Virus record (IMG/VR): IMGVR_UViG_3300042479_001216
Span: 43,203-107,202 of that record
DNA from: a virus
Reading direction: 5' to 3' (one strand)
Length of the DNA stretch: 64,000 bases
Part shown: positions 26,077-34,151 of the stretch, one piece after another
Position numbering within the stretch: the stretch's first letter is position 1
Layout of the letters: every line of letters begins with the position of its first letter
The notes under the pieces: generated by a model
Seen by the model: only the letters and a program-made list of their open reading frames with translations
Database searches by the model: none
Told to the model about the DNA's origin: nothing
Program-made: the position numbers and the translations under genes

Positions 26077-26547
26077 CTAAACTTTAATTATTCTTCCTTT
26101 TATATATCCAGGTTTAATCATTTTTCTTAATTCATCATCTGTGTATTCTGTTAATTTTGTACCATTCAAATCTATAAAACCCTCAACTTTTAACCCTCTT
26201 GGTAATGAGATTATTTTTGTAAAACCTAAATCTAAATTACGCCCAACCTTCAAGCCTTCTGGTAGTGAAGTTATAATTGCACAATCAAATAAAGATAAAC
26301 TCCCACCAACTTTTAAACCTTCTGGTAATGAGTTTATAAGTGAATAACTTAAATCCAAAAACCCACCAACTTCCAAGCCTTCTGGTAGTGAAGTTATTTT
26401 TGAATGACCCAAATTCAAATCACCATTAACAATCAAATCATCTTCTGTTATTGGTTCATTATTTTTTAATTTCCACATAAGTGGTGCATTATGCTCACCA
26501 TTTTCTTCAAGAAAATCAAATATCTTTTTTATTGTTTCTTTTTCCAT
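26077..26547 (-). CDS. LRR-family protein, 4 repeats (cluster gene 2, type B)
   Basis: A 156-residue paralog with four repeats and the type B C-terminus (LPRGLKVEGFIDLNGTKL, then RKMIKPGYIKGRI). It is the near twin of the gene at 25174-25719, with one repeat fewer. Three bases separate it from the next gene, so it belongs to one transcript with its neighbours. Confidence 0.85.
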   Translation of the reverse strand: MEKETIKKIFDFLEENGEHNAPLMWKLKNNEPITEDDLIVNGDLNLGHSKITSLPEGLEVGGFLDLSYSLINSLPEGLKVGGSLSLFDCAIITSLPEGLKVGRNLDLGFTKIISLPRGLKVEGFIDLNGTKLTEYTDDELRKMIKPGYIKGRIIKV

Positions 26548-26564
26548 AATATATTTAATTTAAA

Positions 26565-27068
26565 TCAATCATCATCGTCATCAAAAATTACCTTACCTTT
26601 AATAAAACCAGGTTCAACCATTTTTTTTACAATATCCCTTAATTCATTACTATCATTATAATCTATGCTGTGATGCAAATCACTATCATTCAAATATAAA
26701 TCACCACCAACTTGTAAGCCACTTGGTAATAATTCTATGTAAGTGCCTTCAATATTCAAATCCCCACCAACCTTCAAGCCCTTTGGTAATGAGTCTATTT
26801 TTGAAGCATATAAATCCAAATGGCCACCAACTAATAGTCCTTCTGGTAAGAATCTCATATCTGTTTCAGTTAAAATCAAATTCCCAGTAATTTTCAATCC
26901 ATTTGGTAATGATTTAATATTTGTCTCTGTTAAATCCAAATCACCTTTAATATTTAAATCTTTTTCTGTTAATGGTTCATTATTTAATAATTTCCAAGTA
27001 AATGGTACATTTCTGTTATCATTCTTTTCAAGAAAATTGAATATCTTTTTTAATGTTTCTTTTTCCAT
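26565..27068 (-). CDS. LRR-family protein, 4 repeats (cluster gene 1, type A)
   Basis: A 167-residue paralog and the first gene of the seven-gene cluster. A late-type motif lies 13 bases upstream of its ATG. Four repeats are followed by the type A C-terminus (NDSNELRDIVKKMVEPGFIK) and an acidic tail of consecutive Asp. It is transcribed away from the tmRNA gene. Function unknown. Confidence 0.85.
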   Translation of the reverse strand: MEKETLKKIFNFLEKNDNRNVPFTWKLLNNEPLTEKDLNIKGDLDLTETNIKSLPNGLKITGNLILTETDMRFLPEGLLVGGHLDLYASKIDSLPKGLKVGGDLNIEGTYIELLPSGLQVGGDLYLNDSDLHHSIDYNDSNELRDIVKKMVEPGFIKGKVIFDDDDD

Positions 27069-27081
27069 AATTCATATATTA

Positions 27082-27094
27082 ATATATAAATATA
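27082..27094 (-). promoter_or_regulatory. Late-type AT-rich promoter motif
   Basis: Minus-strand TATATTTATATAT, 13 bases before the first gene of the LRR cluster. The same motif class as the head genes. Confidence 0.45.
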
Positions 27095-27161
27095 ACTAAA
27101 TATTATTATTCCATCCACAAAACAGCAAATCAAATTCTTTTAAAAGAAAATGAAAAAACCA

Positions 27162-27193
27162 TTTGGAAAATCAAAAAAAGGGATCTATATTTG
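27162..27193 (+). promoter_or_regulatory. Host-type promoter of the tmRNA gene
   Basis: TTTG (27162-27165), a 20-base spacer and TATATTTG (27186-27193) match the Bacteroidota consensus exactly. Transcription should start near 27200. The mature 5' end at 27229 would then arise by RNase P processing. Confidence 0.7.
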
Positions 27194-27228
27194 TGTCATC
27201 AACAGAAATGATGATATTTATAAAACAA

Positions 27229-27650
27229 GGGGGCGAAAGGGATCGATTGGCGTGGATTGGGTAAGAAGGCATGTTGGGGCTGAATTAACCTCATTAACAA
27301 CTGGTTCAAGCCTTTAACTGGCAACACTTTAGAAACTTTAGCAACTTTAGGTCTAGTACGTGAAGATGCTGTTGTTGCGGCTTAGTAGTCATAACAACCC
27401 CGGGTCGGTGGGCATATAACCCAGGAACAGAAGCCTCATAGTGTGATACTACTTATTGTGTCAAAGGTTTTGGTTTGGGGTGCTACCTGTTAGTCTATGT
27501 AAATAGTGAAAGTGAACCCCCCACAGTTGGCAGTAAAAATGGAAAAATATGAACTGTCTTATGTGTCCATACAGAATCTATGGAATAAACATGTAGTCTT
27601 TTTATTAAATTACGAGCAAGACCAGGGTTCAATTCCCTGCGTCTCCACCA
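27229..27650 (+). ncRNA. ssrA: Transfer-messenger RNA (tmRNA)
   Basis: A 422-base one-piece tmRNA. The 5' end GGGGGCG pairs with CGTCTCC at the 3' end to form a 7-bp acceptor stem with two G-U pairs, followed by discriminator A and an encoded CCA (27648-27650). The T arm reads CAGGG-TTCAATT-CCCTG. The 5' part GGGATCGATTGGCG corresponds to the conserved tmRNA D-arm region. The tag frame is preceded by CTAGTA, equivalent to AUAGUC before the E. coli resume codon. It has its own host-type promoter and a strong terminator. It rescues stalled ribosomes and tags the nascent protein. Confidence 0.93.
27359..27385 (+). other. tmRNA tag-peptide reading frame
   Basis: Placing the resume codon after CTAGTA gives CGT GAA GAT GCT GTT GTT GCG GCT, then two TAG stops. 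The encoded tag is (A)REDAVVAA. It keeps the terminal AA of degradation tags but has Val instead of the usual Leu (ALAA). An Arg resume codon is uncommon, so the exact start could be off by a codon. Confidence 0.7.
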
Positions 27651-27651
27651 A

Positions 27652-27688
27652 AGAAAGTGCCACGTTTTGTGGCACTTTCTATTTGTTT
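27652..27688 (+). terminator. Terminator of the tmRNA gene
   Basis: AGAAAGTGCCAC (27652-27663) pairs perfectly with GTGGCACTTTCT (27669-27680) around a 5-base loop, followed by a T-rich tail. It begins two bases after the CCA end. Confidence 0.9.
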
Positions 27689-27744
27689 TAAACAAAAAAA
27701 TGACTATTATTGGTATTTATCAATAAAGTCTAATTGGTTTGCAT

Positions 27745-27752
27745 TATCTTTG
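27745..27752 (+). promoter_or_regulatory. Host-type -7 element (TATCTTTG)
   Basis: TATCTTTG lies 34 bases before the ATG at 27787. A -33 TTTG at the expected distance is not obvious. Confidence 0.4.
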
Positions 27753-27786
27753 CACCAAATTATTTACATAACAAAAATAAAAATTT

Positions 27787-28392
27787 ATGAAAAAATTAAT
27801 ATATGCATCAATTGCATTAATTGCAATTAGTTTAATTATTTTAACAGAAAATGTTAAAATTCAAAAGAATGAAATCAATGATATAAAAATCAATGAACAA
27901 CAACTTTTTAATGAGGATAATTCAAAATTATTATTTTTATATTTTGAAATATTGGATAATGACATAAAATATCCAGACATAGTTTTTGCTCAAGCATTAT
28001 TGGAAAGTGGATATATGACCAGTTATATTTTTACAGAAAATAAAAATTTATTTGGTATGAGATATCCAGAAAGAAGAGAAACTACTGCTATTGATGAAAA
28101 TAGAGGATATTCAATGTATGAATGCTGGACAGATAGCGTGAAAGATTATAAATTATTTCAAGAATTTTTACTTAGAAAAAAAGAAAAATCAAGAGAAGAG
28201 TATTTTAGTTTTTTAAGTAGAATATATGCAGAAGATTCAAATTATGTTTTCTTTGTTAAGAAAATTATAAATGAAAATGAATCTATAATAAATAAAAATT
28301 ATGATTCATATAAAAAATACAAAAAAAGTATTGACATATATGAGTATAATGAAAAATTATGTGAAATAATCAAATCAAAAAGAATAGTTTAG
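27787..28392 (+). CDS. Membrane-anchored glucosaminidase (lysis enzyme)
   Basis: A 201-residue protein with an N-terminal hydrophobic segment (about residues 4-20) that is a signal anchor or signal peptide. The catalytic domain matches the endo-beta-N-acetylglucosaminidase family: FAQALLESGYMTSYIFTENKNLFGM, with Glu in ALLESG as the expected catalytic acid, then YSMYECWTDSVKDYKLFQEFL. It cleaves peptidoglycan glycan strands. Followed by an M23 peptidase and a two-TM protein, which together look like a lysis module. Confidence 0.85.
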   Translation: MKKLIYASIALIAISLIILTENVKIQKNEINDIKINEQQLFNEDNSKLLFLYFEILDNDIKYPDIVFAQALLESGYMTSYIFTENKNLFGMRYPERRETTAIDENRGYSMYECWTDSVKDYKLFQEFLLRKKEKSREEYFSFLSRIYAEDSNYVFFVKKIINENESIINKNYDSYKKYKKSIDIYEYNEKLCEIIKSKRIV

Positions 28393-28399
28393 ATGTTTG

Positions 28400-28416
28400 T
28401 AATATTTATTGTAAAA
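28400..28416 (+). promoter_or_regulatory. Late-type AT-rich promoter motif
   Basis: TAATATTTATTGTAAAA, 8 bases before the ATG at 28424. The core matches the other late-type sites. Confidence 0.4.
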
Positions 28417-28423
28417 AATAAAT

Positions 28424-30049
28424 ATGAAACTTATAAAAGAACAGGTTAGTAAAATTAAAGTTGTTGGTAATAAAACTATAACTAATATTAATAAAAATAT
28501 TATTAATGTATTAAATGATTTTGCAACAAAAAAAAACATAACAATTAATATTGATTTTAATCCAAATAATATTGAATATAAAAATGGAAATGGTATATAT
28601 GTTACTAACATAACAAACATTGAAGATTTACGTAAATTTTTGGTAGAAAACCAATTTAAAGAAGTCACTAGTTTAACCCAAAATCCAAATGAATTAAAAT
28701 ATTTTAAGGTAGTAAGTTCTACTCAGATATACATCTGTAATGTTGAAAAACCCCAAGCATCATCTACCCAAACAAATACTAATTTTAGCACAGGTAGAAC
28801 AAATATGAGTACAAATCCTGATGTCTTTTCTAAATATGGTAGTGGCAGAACAAATATGAGTACAACTCCTGATGTAATGAGTAAGGGTAGAGTTGGAGAG
28901 AATTATTTTATAACAAAATCAAAAATATTACATTTGTTTGAAACCACAACATCTATTTTTAATGCCCCTGTTCCAAATTTTTCTGAAAATTTAATCTCAT
29001 CATCATTTGATGAAACTGGGGCTAAAGAAGGTAGAAAACATTCAGGTATTGATATTGCTATTGCATCTGGGACTAATGTTTTGGCACCAATGGATGGTAC
29101 AGTCATAAGTAGTAGAGACACTACTGATGGCTGTGGTGGGCTAATATCAATAAAACATAGTGAAGTGTTATTTACAAGATATTGCCATATTAAAAGTAGA
29201 AAAGTTAATGAAGGTGATGCTGTTAAAGCAGGTGCAGTTATTGGGTTAAGTGGAGGGGGAGAAAATGATGAGTATAAGGGTAATTCTACTGGTCCACATC
29301 TTCATTTTGAAGTTATAGATAATGGTAAAAATGTTGATCCAATTAATTTTATAAATGGAAGTTATAATGCAAATAATGATTCAAAACAAAGTGGTGTTTT
29401 TAGTGCAAAGACCAATATGGCAACAAACCCAACGCTCCAATTAACATCAATAGCAAATAGACTAAATATAATTATAGAAGCACCTGAACCAACTAGAAAT
29501 GAAATTATTGCATCAAAAATATATAAATTAGGTGATGGTGAAAAAATAGGAGAATATAAATATGTTATAGATGCTAATGGCGTAGAAAAAAAATTAAAAT
29601 CAACTTTTGATACATGTGAAAAAAGAAGATATTCAACTTCTACAGAATATAGATGTACAATTAATCCAGATATTGAATTTAATTTAAAAATAGGTGGTGA
29701 ATTAAATGATTCAAAATCTAATGTTGCGTTAGGTGAGGTTATTGGTAAATATAAAGATAAATTAACATTCACAGCATATATTGGATTTACTAATATACCT
29801 ATAAATGGAACAGAGGCGAAAAAAAGTAGAAGTGATGCTAAATTAATATCAGGTAAAACAAATATGGCAACAAAACCAGATGTGAAATCATATTCAAGTT
29901 CAAATAGTGCTAAAGGTAAATCCAATTTTGATATAGACACAATGAAATCAAATATTGCTTTAATTCCTAGTAAAACTAGTGGAGCAAGTAGATTAGATAT
30001 TAAAAAGATTGATGAAAATATTAATAAAATTAAAAAATTAATGATATGA
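28424..30049 (+). CDS. M23 peptidase with TNM-type repeats
   Basis: A 541-residue protein. A LytM/M23 zinc endopeptidase domain lies at about 200-305, with HSGIDIAIASGTNVLAPMDG (His and Asp ligands), YCHIKSRKVNEGDAVKAG and GPHLHFEVID (HxH ligand). It cuts peptidoglycan cross-links. Short repeats of the form (R/K)TNM(S/A)TxPDV flank the domain at least four times. The N-terminus (MKLIKE) and the C-terminus (IDENINKIKKLMI) resemble the short helices shared by putative capsid-targeted proteins. It may be a virion lysin rather than an endolysin. It overlaps the next gene by four bases. Confidence 0.85.
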   Translation: MKLIKEQVSKIKVVGNKTITNINKNIINVLNDFATKKNITINIDFNPNNIEYKNGNGIYVTNITNIEDLRKFLVENQFKEVTSLTQNPNELKYFKVVSSTQIYICNVEKPQASSTQTNTNFSTGRTNMSTNPDVFSKYGSGRTNMSTTPDVMSKGRVGENYFITKSKILHLFETTTSIFNAPVPNFSENLISSSFDETGAKEGRKHSGIDIAIASGTNVLAPMDGTVISSRDTTDGCGGLISIKHSEVLFTRYCHIKSRKVNEGDAVKAGAVIGLSGGGENDEYKGNSTGPHLHFEVIDNGKNVDPINFINGSYNANNDSKQSGVFSAKTNMATNPTLQLTSIANRLNIIIEAPEPTRNEIIASKIYKLGDGEKIGEYKYVIDANGVEKKLKSTFDTCEKRRYSTSTEYRCTINPDIEFNLKIGGELNDSKSNVALGEVIGKYKDKLTFTAYIGFTNIPINGTEAKKSRSDAKLISGKTNMATKPDVKSYSSSNSAKGKSNFDIDTMKSNIALIPSKTSGASRLDIKKIDENINKIKKLMI

Positions 30050-30282
30050 AAAGATTTTTTAAATCATTATTAAGTGCAAATGGTGAAATATCAAGTAAAC
30101 GTTCTATTGGTATTTCTGCATCACTAACAATAATATTTGCGTCAATTGTTGATTTGTTTTCAAGCTACACCATAACAGATTATGTATTTGAAGGATTAGT
30201 CTGGCTGGCAATTGCTGGACTTGGATTTATTGCTAGTGAAAAATTTGCAGATTTCATTAGCAATAAAAACACCAAACCTTAA
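30046..30282 (+). CDS. Two-TM protein, holin candidate
   Basis: A 78-residue protein with a basic N-terminus (MKRFFKSLL) and two hydrophobic segments (about 22-45 and 50-68). Short size, topology and position directly after cell-wall hydrolases fit a holin that permeabilises the inner membrane. No holin family recognised by sequence. Its ATG overlaps the stop of the M23 gene. Confidence 0.6.
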   Translation: MKRFFKSLLSANGEISSKRSIGISASLTIIFASIVDLFSSYTITDYVFEGLVWLAIAGLGFIASEKFADFISNKNTKP

Positions 30283-31988
30283 TCTTTTATACAAAATTGT
30301 CTAGTTTCATAACTATACTCTATATCATATGATTTGTAGTTGTCAGGTAATTTTAGTTTAATTCCAACACCTTCACCTTGTTGTAATCCTGGTCCTTTAT
30401 AAATTTTATAAGCCCAATCACCATCCTTTGGTATGTATTTTGGTCCAGCTATAAATAATCCAGAAGTAGGTCTGGAAAATCGCTCAATGTCTTTTTTAAA
30501 TTCAATAACTTTGTTCTTAACAACTTCTATTACTGAATTCAGTGTTAAATTAAAAAAAGTATTAAATTCTTCTGAATTTTTATTAAAGTTGGACAAACCA
30601 GTTATATTAGAAAATATATAATTTCTATCTGGCTCTAGTATTCTTGTAATATGTAAATTATTTTCTTTCTTTTTAATTTGATCAGTAGTAAAAAATTTTA
30701 GTTCAATTTTAGAATTTGGGTTTATAACCACACGTGAACTATCACTACAACTATAAACTGGTTTAATTACTTTAATATCACCTTTTGCCTTATTATCATT
30801 ATCTTTTTTTAGTTTAATACCCAATTCATCTGACAATTTTTCTTCTAATTTTTTTGAAACTTTTTCTTTTGGGTAACAAAAAGTAACACTTGTTGATGTT
30901 GAACCACTAAGATTTAGACAATTATTAAATAAATATATCATATCTTTATCTCTAAAAATTATATTAAATAATTCAACATATAATTTTTTTATATTATAAT
31001 CTAAATTATCACTACTACCTTTCTCTATACTTTCCATTCTATCTATTTCAGCCCTCAAATCCTTTGTTGTTATCTTAAATGATATATTTCCTTTGTATGG
31101 TTTAAATTGTACTGAATGTTCAAATGTTTTTTCAAAAGCAAAAGATGCAGCAAAATCTCTGTCATGTGTTAAAACACATAATAATTTATCTATTGGTTCA
31201 GTTTTTTTAGTACAATCATACAAATAACCAATATTCTTTTTTGATACCCCCCCACTTAATACATAATTATATAATTTATAAATGTGATTGGGATTTTGGT
31301 TTTCTAATTGAAATATATAAAGATTTTCTGTTTCTATTTTTGGTTTCTTTTGTGTTTTACCTGGCTTTGTAATTACTTCTTTTGGAGAGGTATCTGGGAT
31401 TTCAACTTTTTTAAATGGTTTACTCATGTAAACATCAACTAATTGTCGATATAATAAATTTCTTGGCAATTCTTTTGACTGTCCTCTATGTCTATTTTCA
31501 AAAAAATTAACAAAAACATCAATATGTAATGAAATAAATTCATTTAACCTACCTTTATCTTTATCCTCAATAGGATATTCATTAATATTATTAAATAATA
31601 ATGGAACTAATTCATTCATAAATTTAGGCACAGCATCACAGAACAATTGTACATCATCTTCACCCTCTTTCTTTTTGCCAACCTCTCCTTTTACATAATT
31701 TTTTCTTCTTTTATCCCCCCCTGCAGCTTCTATGTTTTTTCTTCTGGCTTCTTCACAATCTTTAAAACTACTAAGGTCTTCGGTAAAAGTGGTATTAACA
31801 TTTAAATAATTTACAATTTTATTTATTAATTTATTTTTATCCTTTGATGAAACCCATTTAGAATATTTACCATTGTCATCTACACAGTTATAAATAAACT
31901 CAAATTCATTTGCTGTTATAAATTTAAATTTTTTAGCAGTTCTACCCTCATTTAATAAAATAAAATCAAACATATTCACTCTCTCCAT
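30279..31988 (-). CDS. Large hypothetical protein with propeptide-like start
   Basis: A 569-residue protein that begins MERVNMFDFILLNE then GRTAKKF, a hydrophobic helix ending in L-N-E as in the putative capsid-targeted set. The body is Lys-rich and I recognise no domain. One stretch near 260-300 (SFAFEKTFEHSVQFKPYKG) is reminiscent of conserved segments in phage internal proteins, but weakly. The C-terminal part has a Gly-rich turn (GPGLQQGEGVGIKL). A late-type motif lies upstream at 32011-32023. Converges with the holin candidate and overlaps it by four bases. Confidence 0.7.
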   Translation of the reverse strand: MERVNMFDFILLNEGRTAKKFKFITANEFEFIYNCVDDNGKYSKWVSSKDKNKLINKIVNYLNVNTTFTEDLSSFKDCEEARRKNIEAAGGDKRRKNYVKGEVGKKKEGEDDVQLFCDAVPKFMNELVPLLFNNINEYPIEDKDKGRLNEFISLHIDVFVNFFENRHRGQSKELPRNLLYRQLVDVYMSKPFKKVEIPDTSPKEVITKPGKTQKKPKIETENLYIFQLENQNPNHIYKLYNYVLSGGVSKKNIGYLYDCTKKTEPIDKLLCVLTHDRDFAASFAFEKTFEHSVQFKPYKGNISFKITTKDLRAEIDRMESIEKGSSDNLDYNIKKLYVELFNIIFRDKDMIYLFNNCLNLSGSTSTSVTFCYPKEKVSKKLEEKLSDELGIKLKKDNDNKAKGDIKVIKPVYSCSDSSRVVINPNSKIELKFFTTDQIKKKENNLHITRILEPDRNYIFSNITGLSNFNKNSEEFNTFFNLTLNSVIEVVKNKVIEFKKDIERFSRPTSGLFIAGPKYIPKDGDWAYKIYKGPGLQQGEGVGIKLKLPDNYKSYDIEYSYETRQFCIKD

Positions 31989-32010
31989 AAATTTTTATAT
32001 TTTTATATAT

Positions 32011-32023
32011 ATTTATAAATATA
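32011..32023 (-). promoter_or_regulatory. Late-type AT-rich promoter motif
   Basis: Minus-strand CTATATTTATAAA, about 23 bases before the ATG at 31988. Confidence 0.4.
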
Positions 32024-32067
32024 GCATTATTGCTATATATAAACATTTTTATTAAAAAATAAATAAA

Positions 32068-32250
32068 ATGAATAAAGAACAAATTTTAGGTATTGTTAGA
32101 CACATACTTACATTCATTGGTGGATTTTTAATTACAAAAGGTCTTATTGATGAAACAATTGTAACTGAGGTAATTGGTGGTGTTTCAACATTAATTGGTG
32201 CCGTATGGTCTTTTATTGCTAAAAAACCAGTTGTAACTCCAAAAGTTTAA
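32068..32250 (+). CDS. Small membrane protein, Pam3-gp28-like holin candidate
   Basis: A 60-residue protein: NKEQILGIVRHILTFIGGFL, a second hydrophobic segment (VIGGVSTLIGAVWSFIA) and a short basic tail. The pattern fits small phage holins annotated as Pam3-gp28-like; that name is from memory. It is monocistronic and ends at a strong hairpin. Together with the gene at 30046 the phage has two holin candidates. Confidence 0.65.
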   Translation: MNKEQILGIVRHILTFIGGFLITKGLIDETIVTEVIGGVSTLIGAVWSFIAKKPVVTPKV

Positions 32251-32283
32251 AAAAAAGGTAGATAATCAAACTTACCAAATTAA

Positions 32284-32314
32284 AAAAGGGCTTATATCAC
32301 TATAAGCCCTTTTT
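32284..32314. terminator. Bidirectional hairpin terminator
   Basis: AGGGCTTATA (32287-32296) pairs with TATAAGCCCT (32301-32310), with A- and T-runs outside. Serves the small membrane protein and the convergent thyX-like gene. Confidence 0.85.
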
Positions 32315-32315
32315 A

Positions 32316-33029
32316 TTATACTCCAAATGCTTTTAATGAATCCTTAAATGGGTTATCTGGTATTGATTTTATCTCATTTAACATTTGTTCCAGAACATCT
32401 CCAATTTCTTTTTGGGAGGGGGATAACAAATTTCTTTTCTTATATATTTGCATAAATCCATCAAAAGACATTATCTTATTGCTATTCAATTGAGAATTGT
32501 ACATCTTAAAAAATCTTGCTGATTCTTTTGCCCTGGCTTTGGGCATTCCAGCCTGTATTAAATCATTTAAGCAATTGTGATACATTTTATTGAGTTTCTC
32601 ACTTTGTGTTTTTAATGTGTTATGCCAAAATTCACCTTTTTCACCATATTCAAGCCAATCGTTTGGCAAGTAGAATTTATCTTCTTTTAGTTCTTTATAT
32701 CTGGCTGATTCTGCGTTCTCTGCACCTAACGCCACAGAATGCTTCAGAAATTGGATGTGAGTGGCTATTTCAGTTGTGGTGACAAAGTGTAAGGTACTAA
32801 ATCTAAAAGGTGATGTGTGGCCTTCTGATGCCAAAAATTCCAACAATTGCTCAATGTTTCTAATCCTTTTTGAATTTGCTAAAATGTAATTAATAATTAC
32901 ATCAACCCTATCTTCTATTTGCTTTGGCATTTCCAGATTTAATTCAAGGAATGTTGAACTCCAAGCAGCTAAACAATGCGTCTTGTCTCCACCATAATGA
33001 CCTATTAATATTGCTTTGTTGTCTGTCAT
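32316..33029 (-). CDS. ThyX-like flavin-dependent thymidylate synthase
   Basis: A 237-residue protein with the ThyX layout: GHTSPFRFSTLHFVTTTEIA (residues 70-89) and then the region of the signature RHRxxSxNExSxRY, here LKHSVALGAENAESARY (95-111). The RHR triplet is replaced by KHS and the spacing to SARY is longer. The fold assignment is good, but the changed signature leaves catalysis in doubt. A functional enzyme would make dTMP from dUMP using FAD and methylene-tetrahydrofolate. Confidence 0.75.
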   Translation of the reverse strand: MTDNKAILIGHYGGDKTHCLAAWSSTFLELNLEMPKQIEDRVDVIINYILANSKRIRNIEQLLEFLASEGHTSPFRFSTLHFVTTTEIATHIQFLKHSVALGAENAESARYKELKEDKFYLPNDWLEYGEKGEFWHNTLKTQSEKLNKMYHNCLNDLIQAGMPKARAKESARFFKMYNSQLNSNKIMSFDGFMQIYKKRNLLSPSQKEIGDVLEQMLNEIKSIPDNPFKDSLKAFGV

Positions 33030-33034
33030 AAAAT

Positions 33035-33355
33035 TTATTTTAAACTATTAATTAATTCATTCAATTCATTTAAACTTGGTAATCCAACAATTGTATCTTT
33101 AACCAAAGATGATGTATAACTTTTAATTGTAGGAACACCCCTAACTCCAGCAACATTCACAGCATATTCTACATCATTCTGAACATTAAAGGTGTATAAA
33201 GATACCTCAGAATTTTGTTCTTTTAATTCATTTGCCAACTTTTCATACATTGGCTTTAACATTTTGCATGGTCCGCAAGTGGTAGAATAAAAATCCACAA
33301 CCATCTTCTCACCATTGTTTATTTTATCAACAAGTTGTTCTTTTGTTAGTTCCAT
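33035..33355 (-). CDS. Thioredoxin
   Basis: A 106-residue thioredoxin from the ATG at 33355. An upstream in-frame ATG (33397) would add a 14-residue hydrophobic extension that overlaps the AT-rich leader, so I prefer the shorter form. Active site TTCGPCKML, with CGPC at 27-30, and the cis-Pro segment GVRGVPTI. It reduces disulfides in the cytoplasm, for example to support ribonucleotide reductase or other redox enzymes. Confidence 0.88.
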   Translation of the reverse strand: MELTKEQLVDKINNGEKMVVDFYSTTCGPCKMLKPMYEKLANELKEQNSEVSLYTFNVQNDVEYAVNVAGVRGVPTIKSYTSSLVKDTIVGLPSLNELNELINSLK

Positions 33356-33475
33356 AATTTTTTTACATAAATATAACACAATAAAGATTAAAAACAACCA
33401 AAATATATCTTTTATGTTTCAAATATTAACCCACTTTTTTATTTTATAATATTTATTAAATATAACACAAATAAT

Positions 33476-33561
33476 ATGAAAATATCAAACCTGTTATGTC
33501 TTTTTGGAGTAAATTGGATAAATTTGTTGGAAAAACGACCAAGCGTCATAAACTAATATAA
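33476..33561 (+). CDS. Possible small ORF(s) before a terminator
   Basis: Two overlapping small frames occur here: ATG 33476 to stop 33556 (26 residues, MKISNLLCLFG start) and ATG 33496 to stop 33561 (21 residues, very basic, MSFWSKLDKFVGKTTKRHK). A hairpin directly follows, so a short transcript is likely. I cannot decide which frame, if either, is translated. Confidence 0.3.
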
Positions 33562-33564
33562 AAC

Positions 33565-33598
33565 TGGGTTGCAGAAATACTTGCAACCCTTTTTTTAT
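33565..33598 (+). terminator. Hairpin terminator
   Basis: GGGTTGCA (33566-33573) pairs with TGCAACCC (33582-33589), followed by a run of T. The stem is the same as at 2569-2590. Confidence 0.8.
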
Positions 33599-33624
33599 TT
33601 TATTATATTTTTATAAAAAAAAAC

Positions 33625-34113
33625 ATGGAATCAATCTTAGTGCTAAATTCAGATTATACCCCCTTAAATATAACAACTTTTAAAAGAGCAATTATATTAG
33701 TCATTAAAGGGAAAGCAGAAATCATAAAAAATGATGATAATACCATCAGAAGTGAAAGCATAACTTATTCAAAACCATTAATCATTAGACTTTTTGATTA
33801 CATTTCACATAAAATTAAGAATTTGAGGGTCAATAGAAGTAGATTATATAAAAGAGATAATAATGAATGCGTTTATTGCGGTTCAAAAAAGGATTTAACT
33901 ATTGATCACATATTGCCAAAATCAAGAGGGGGAAAGAATACCTGGAATAACCTCATAACTTGTTGCTTACCTTGTAATTTAAGAAAGGGGGATAAAACCC
34001 CAGAGGAAGCAAGAATGCCTCTAAGATTCCAGCCAAGAACACCAACTTTATTCGCAAATGAATCATCTGTTGCAAAAGTATGGGAAGATTATAAATCATC
34101 ATTTGTTTCTTAA
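33625..34113 (+). CDS. HNH endonuclease
   Basis: A 162-residue protein with a C-terminal HNH nuclease domain: CVYCG, LTIDHILPKSRGG (catalytic His), WNNLITCCLPCNLRKG. The two CxxC pairs bind zinc. The N-terminal half (ILVLNSDYTPLNITTFKRAI) is a conserved extension of this HNH subfamily, common in Bacteroidota and phages. It could be a free-standing nuclease or take part in packaging or host DNA degradation. It lies 38 bases upstream of clpP, in the same direction. Confidence 0.88.
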   Translation: MESILVLNSDYTPLNITTFKRAIILVIKGKAEIIKNDDNTIRSESITYSKPLIIRLFDYISHKIKNLRVNRSRLYKRDNNECVYCGSKKDLTIDHILPKSRGGKNTWNNLITCCLPCNLRKGDKTPEEARMPLRFQPRTPTLFANESSVAKVWEDYKSSFVS

Positions 34114-34151
34114 CAAAAAAAGTATTATACTTATAAAAAAACCAAAATAAT

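Noticed and set aside
23616-27068. Diversity-generating retroelement or CRISPR array as an explanation for the repetitive LRR cluster
   Set aside because: No reverse transcriptase, template/variable repeat pair or spaced identical repeats is visible. The periodicity is coding LRR units of 20-23 codons with divergent sequence.
27150-27318. A 55-codon open frame starting ATGAAAAAACCATTTGG and running into the tmRNA 5' part
   Set aside because: It covers the tmRNA promoter and the first 90 bases of the tmRNA gene, both strongly supported. The frame is most likely open by chance.
27495-27695. Open frames of about 60 codons on both strands over the tmRNA 3' half
   Set aside because: They fall inside the tmRNA and its terminator stem and show no protein-like conservation.
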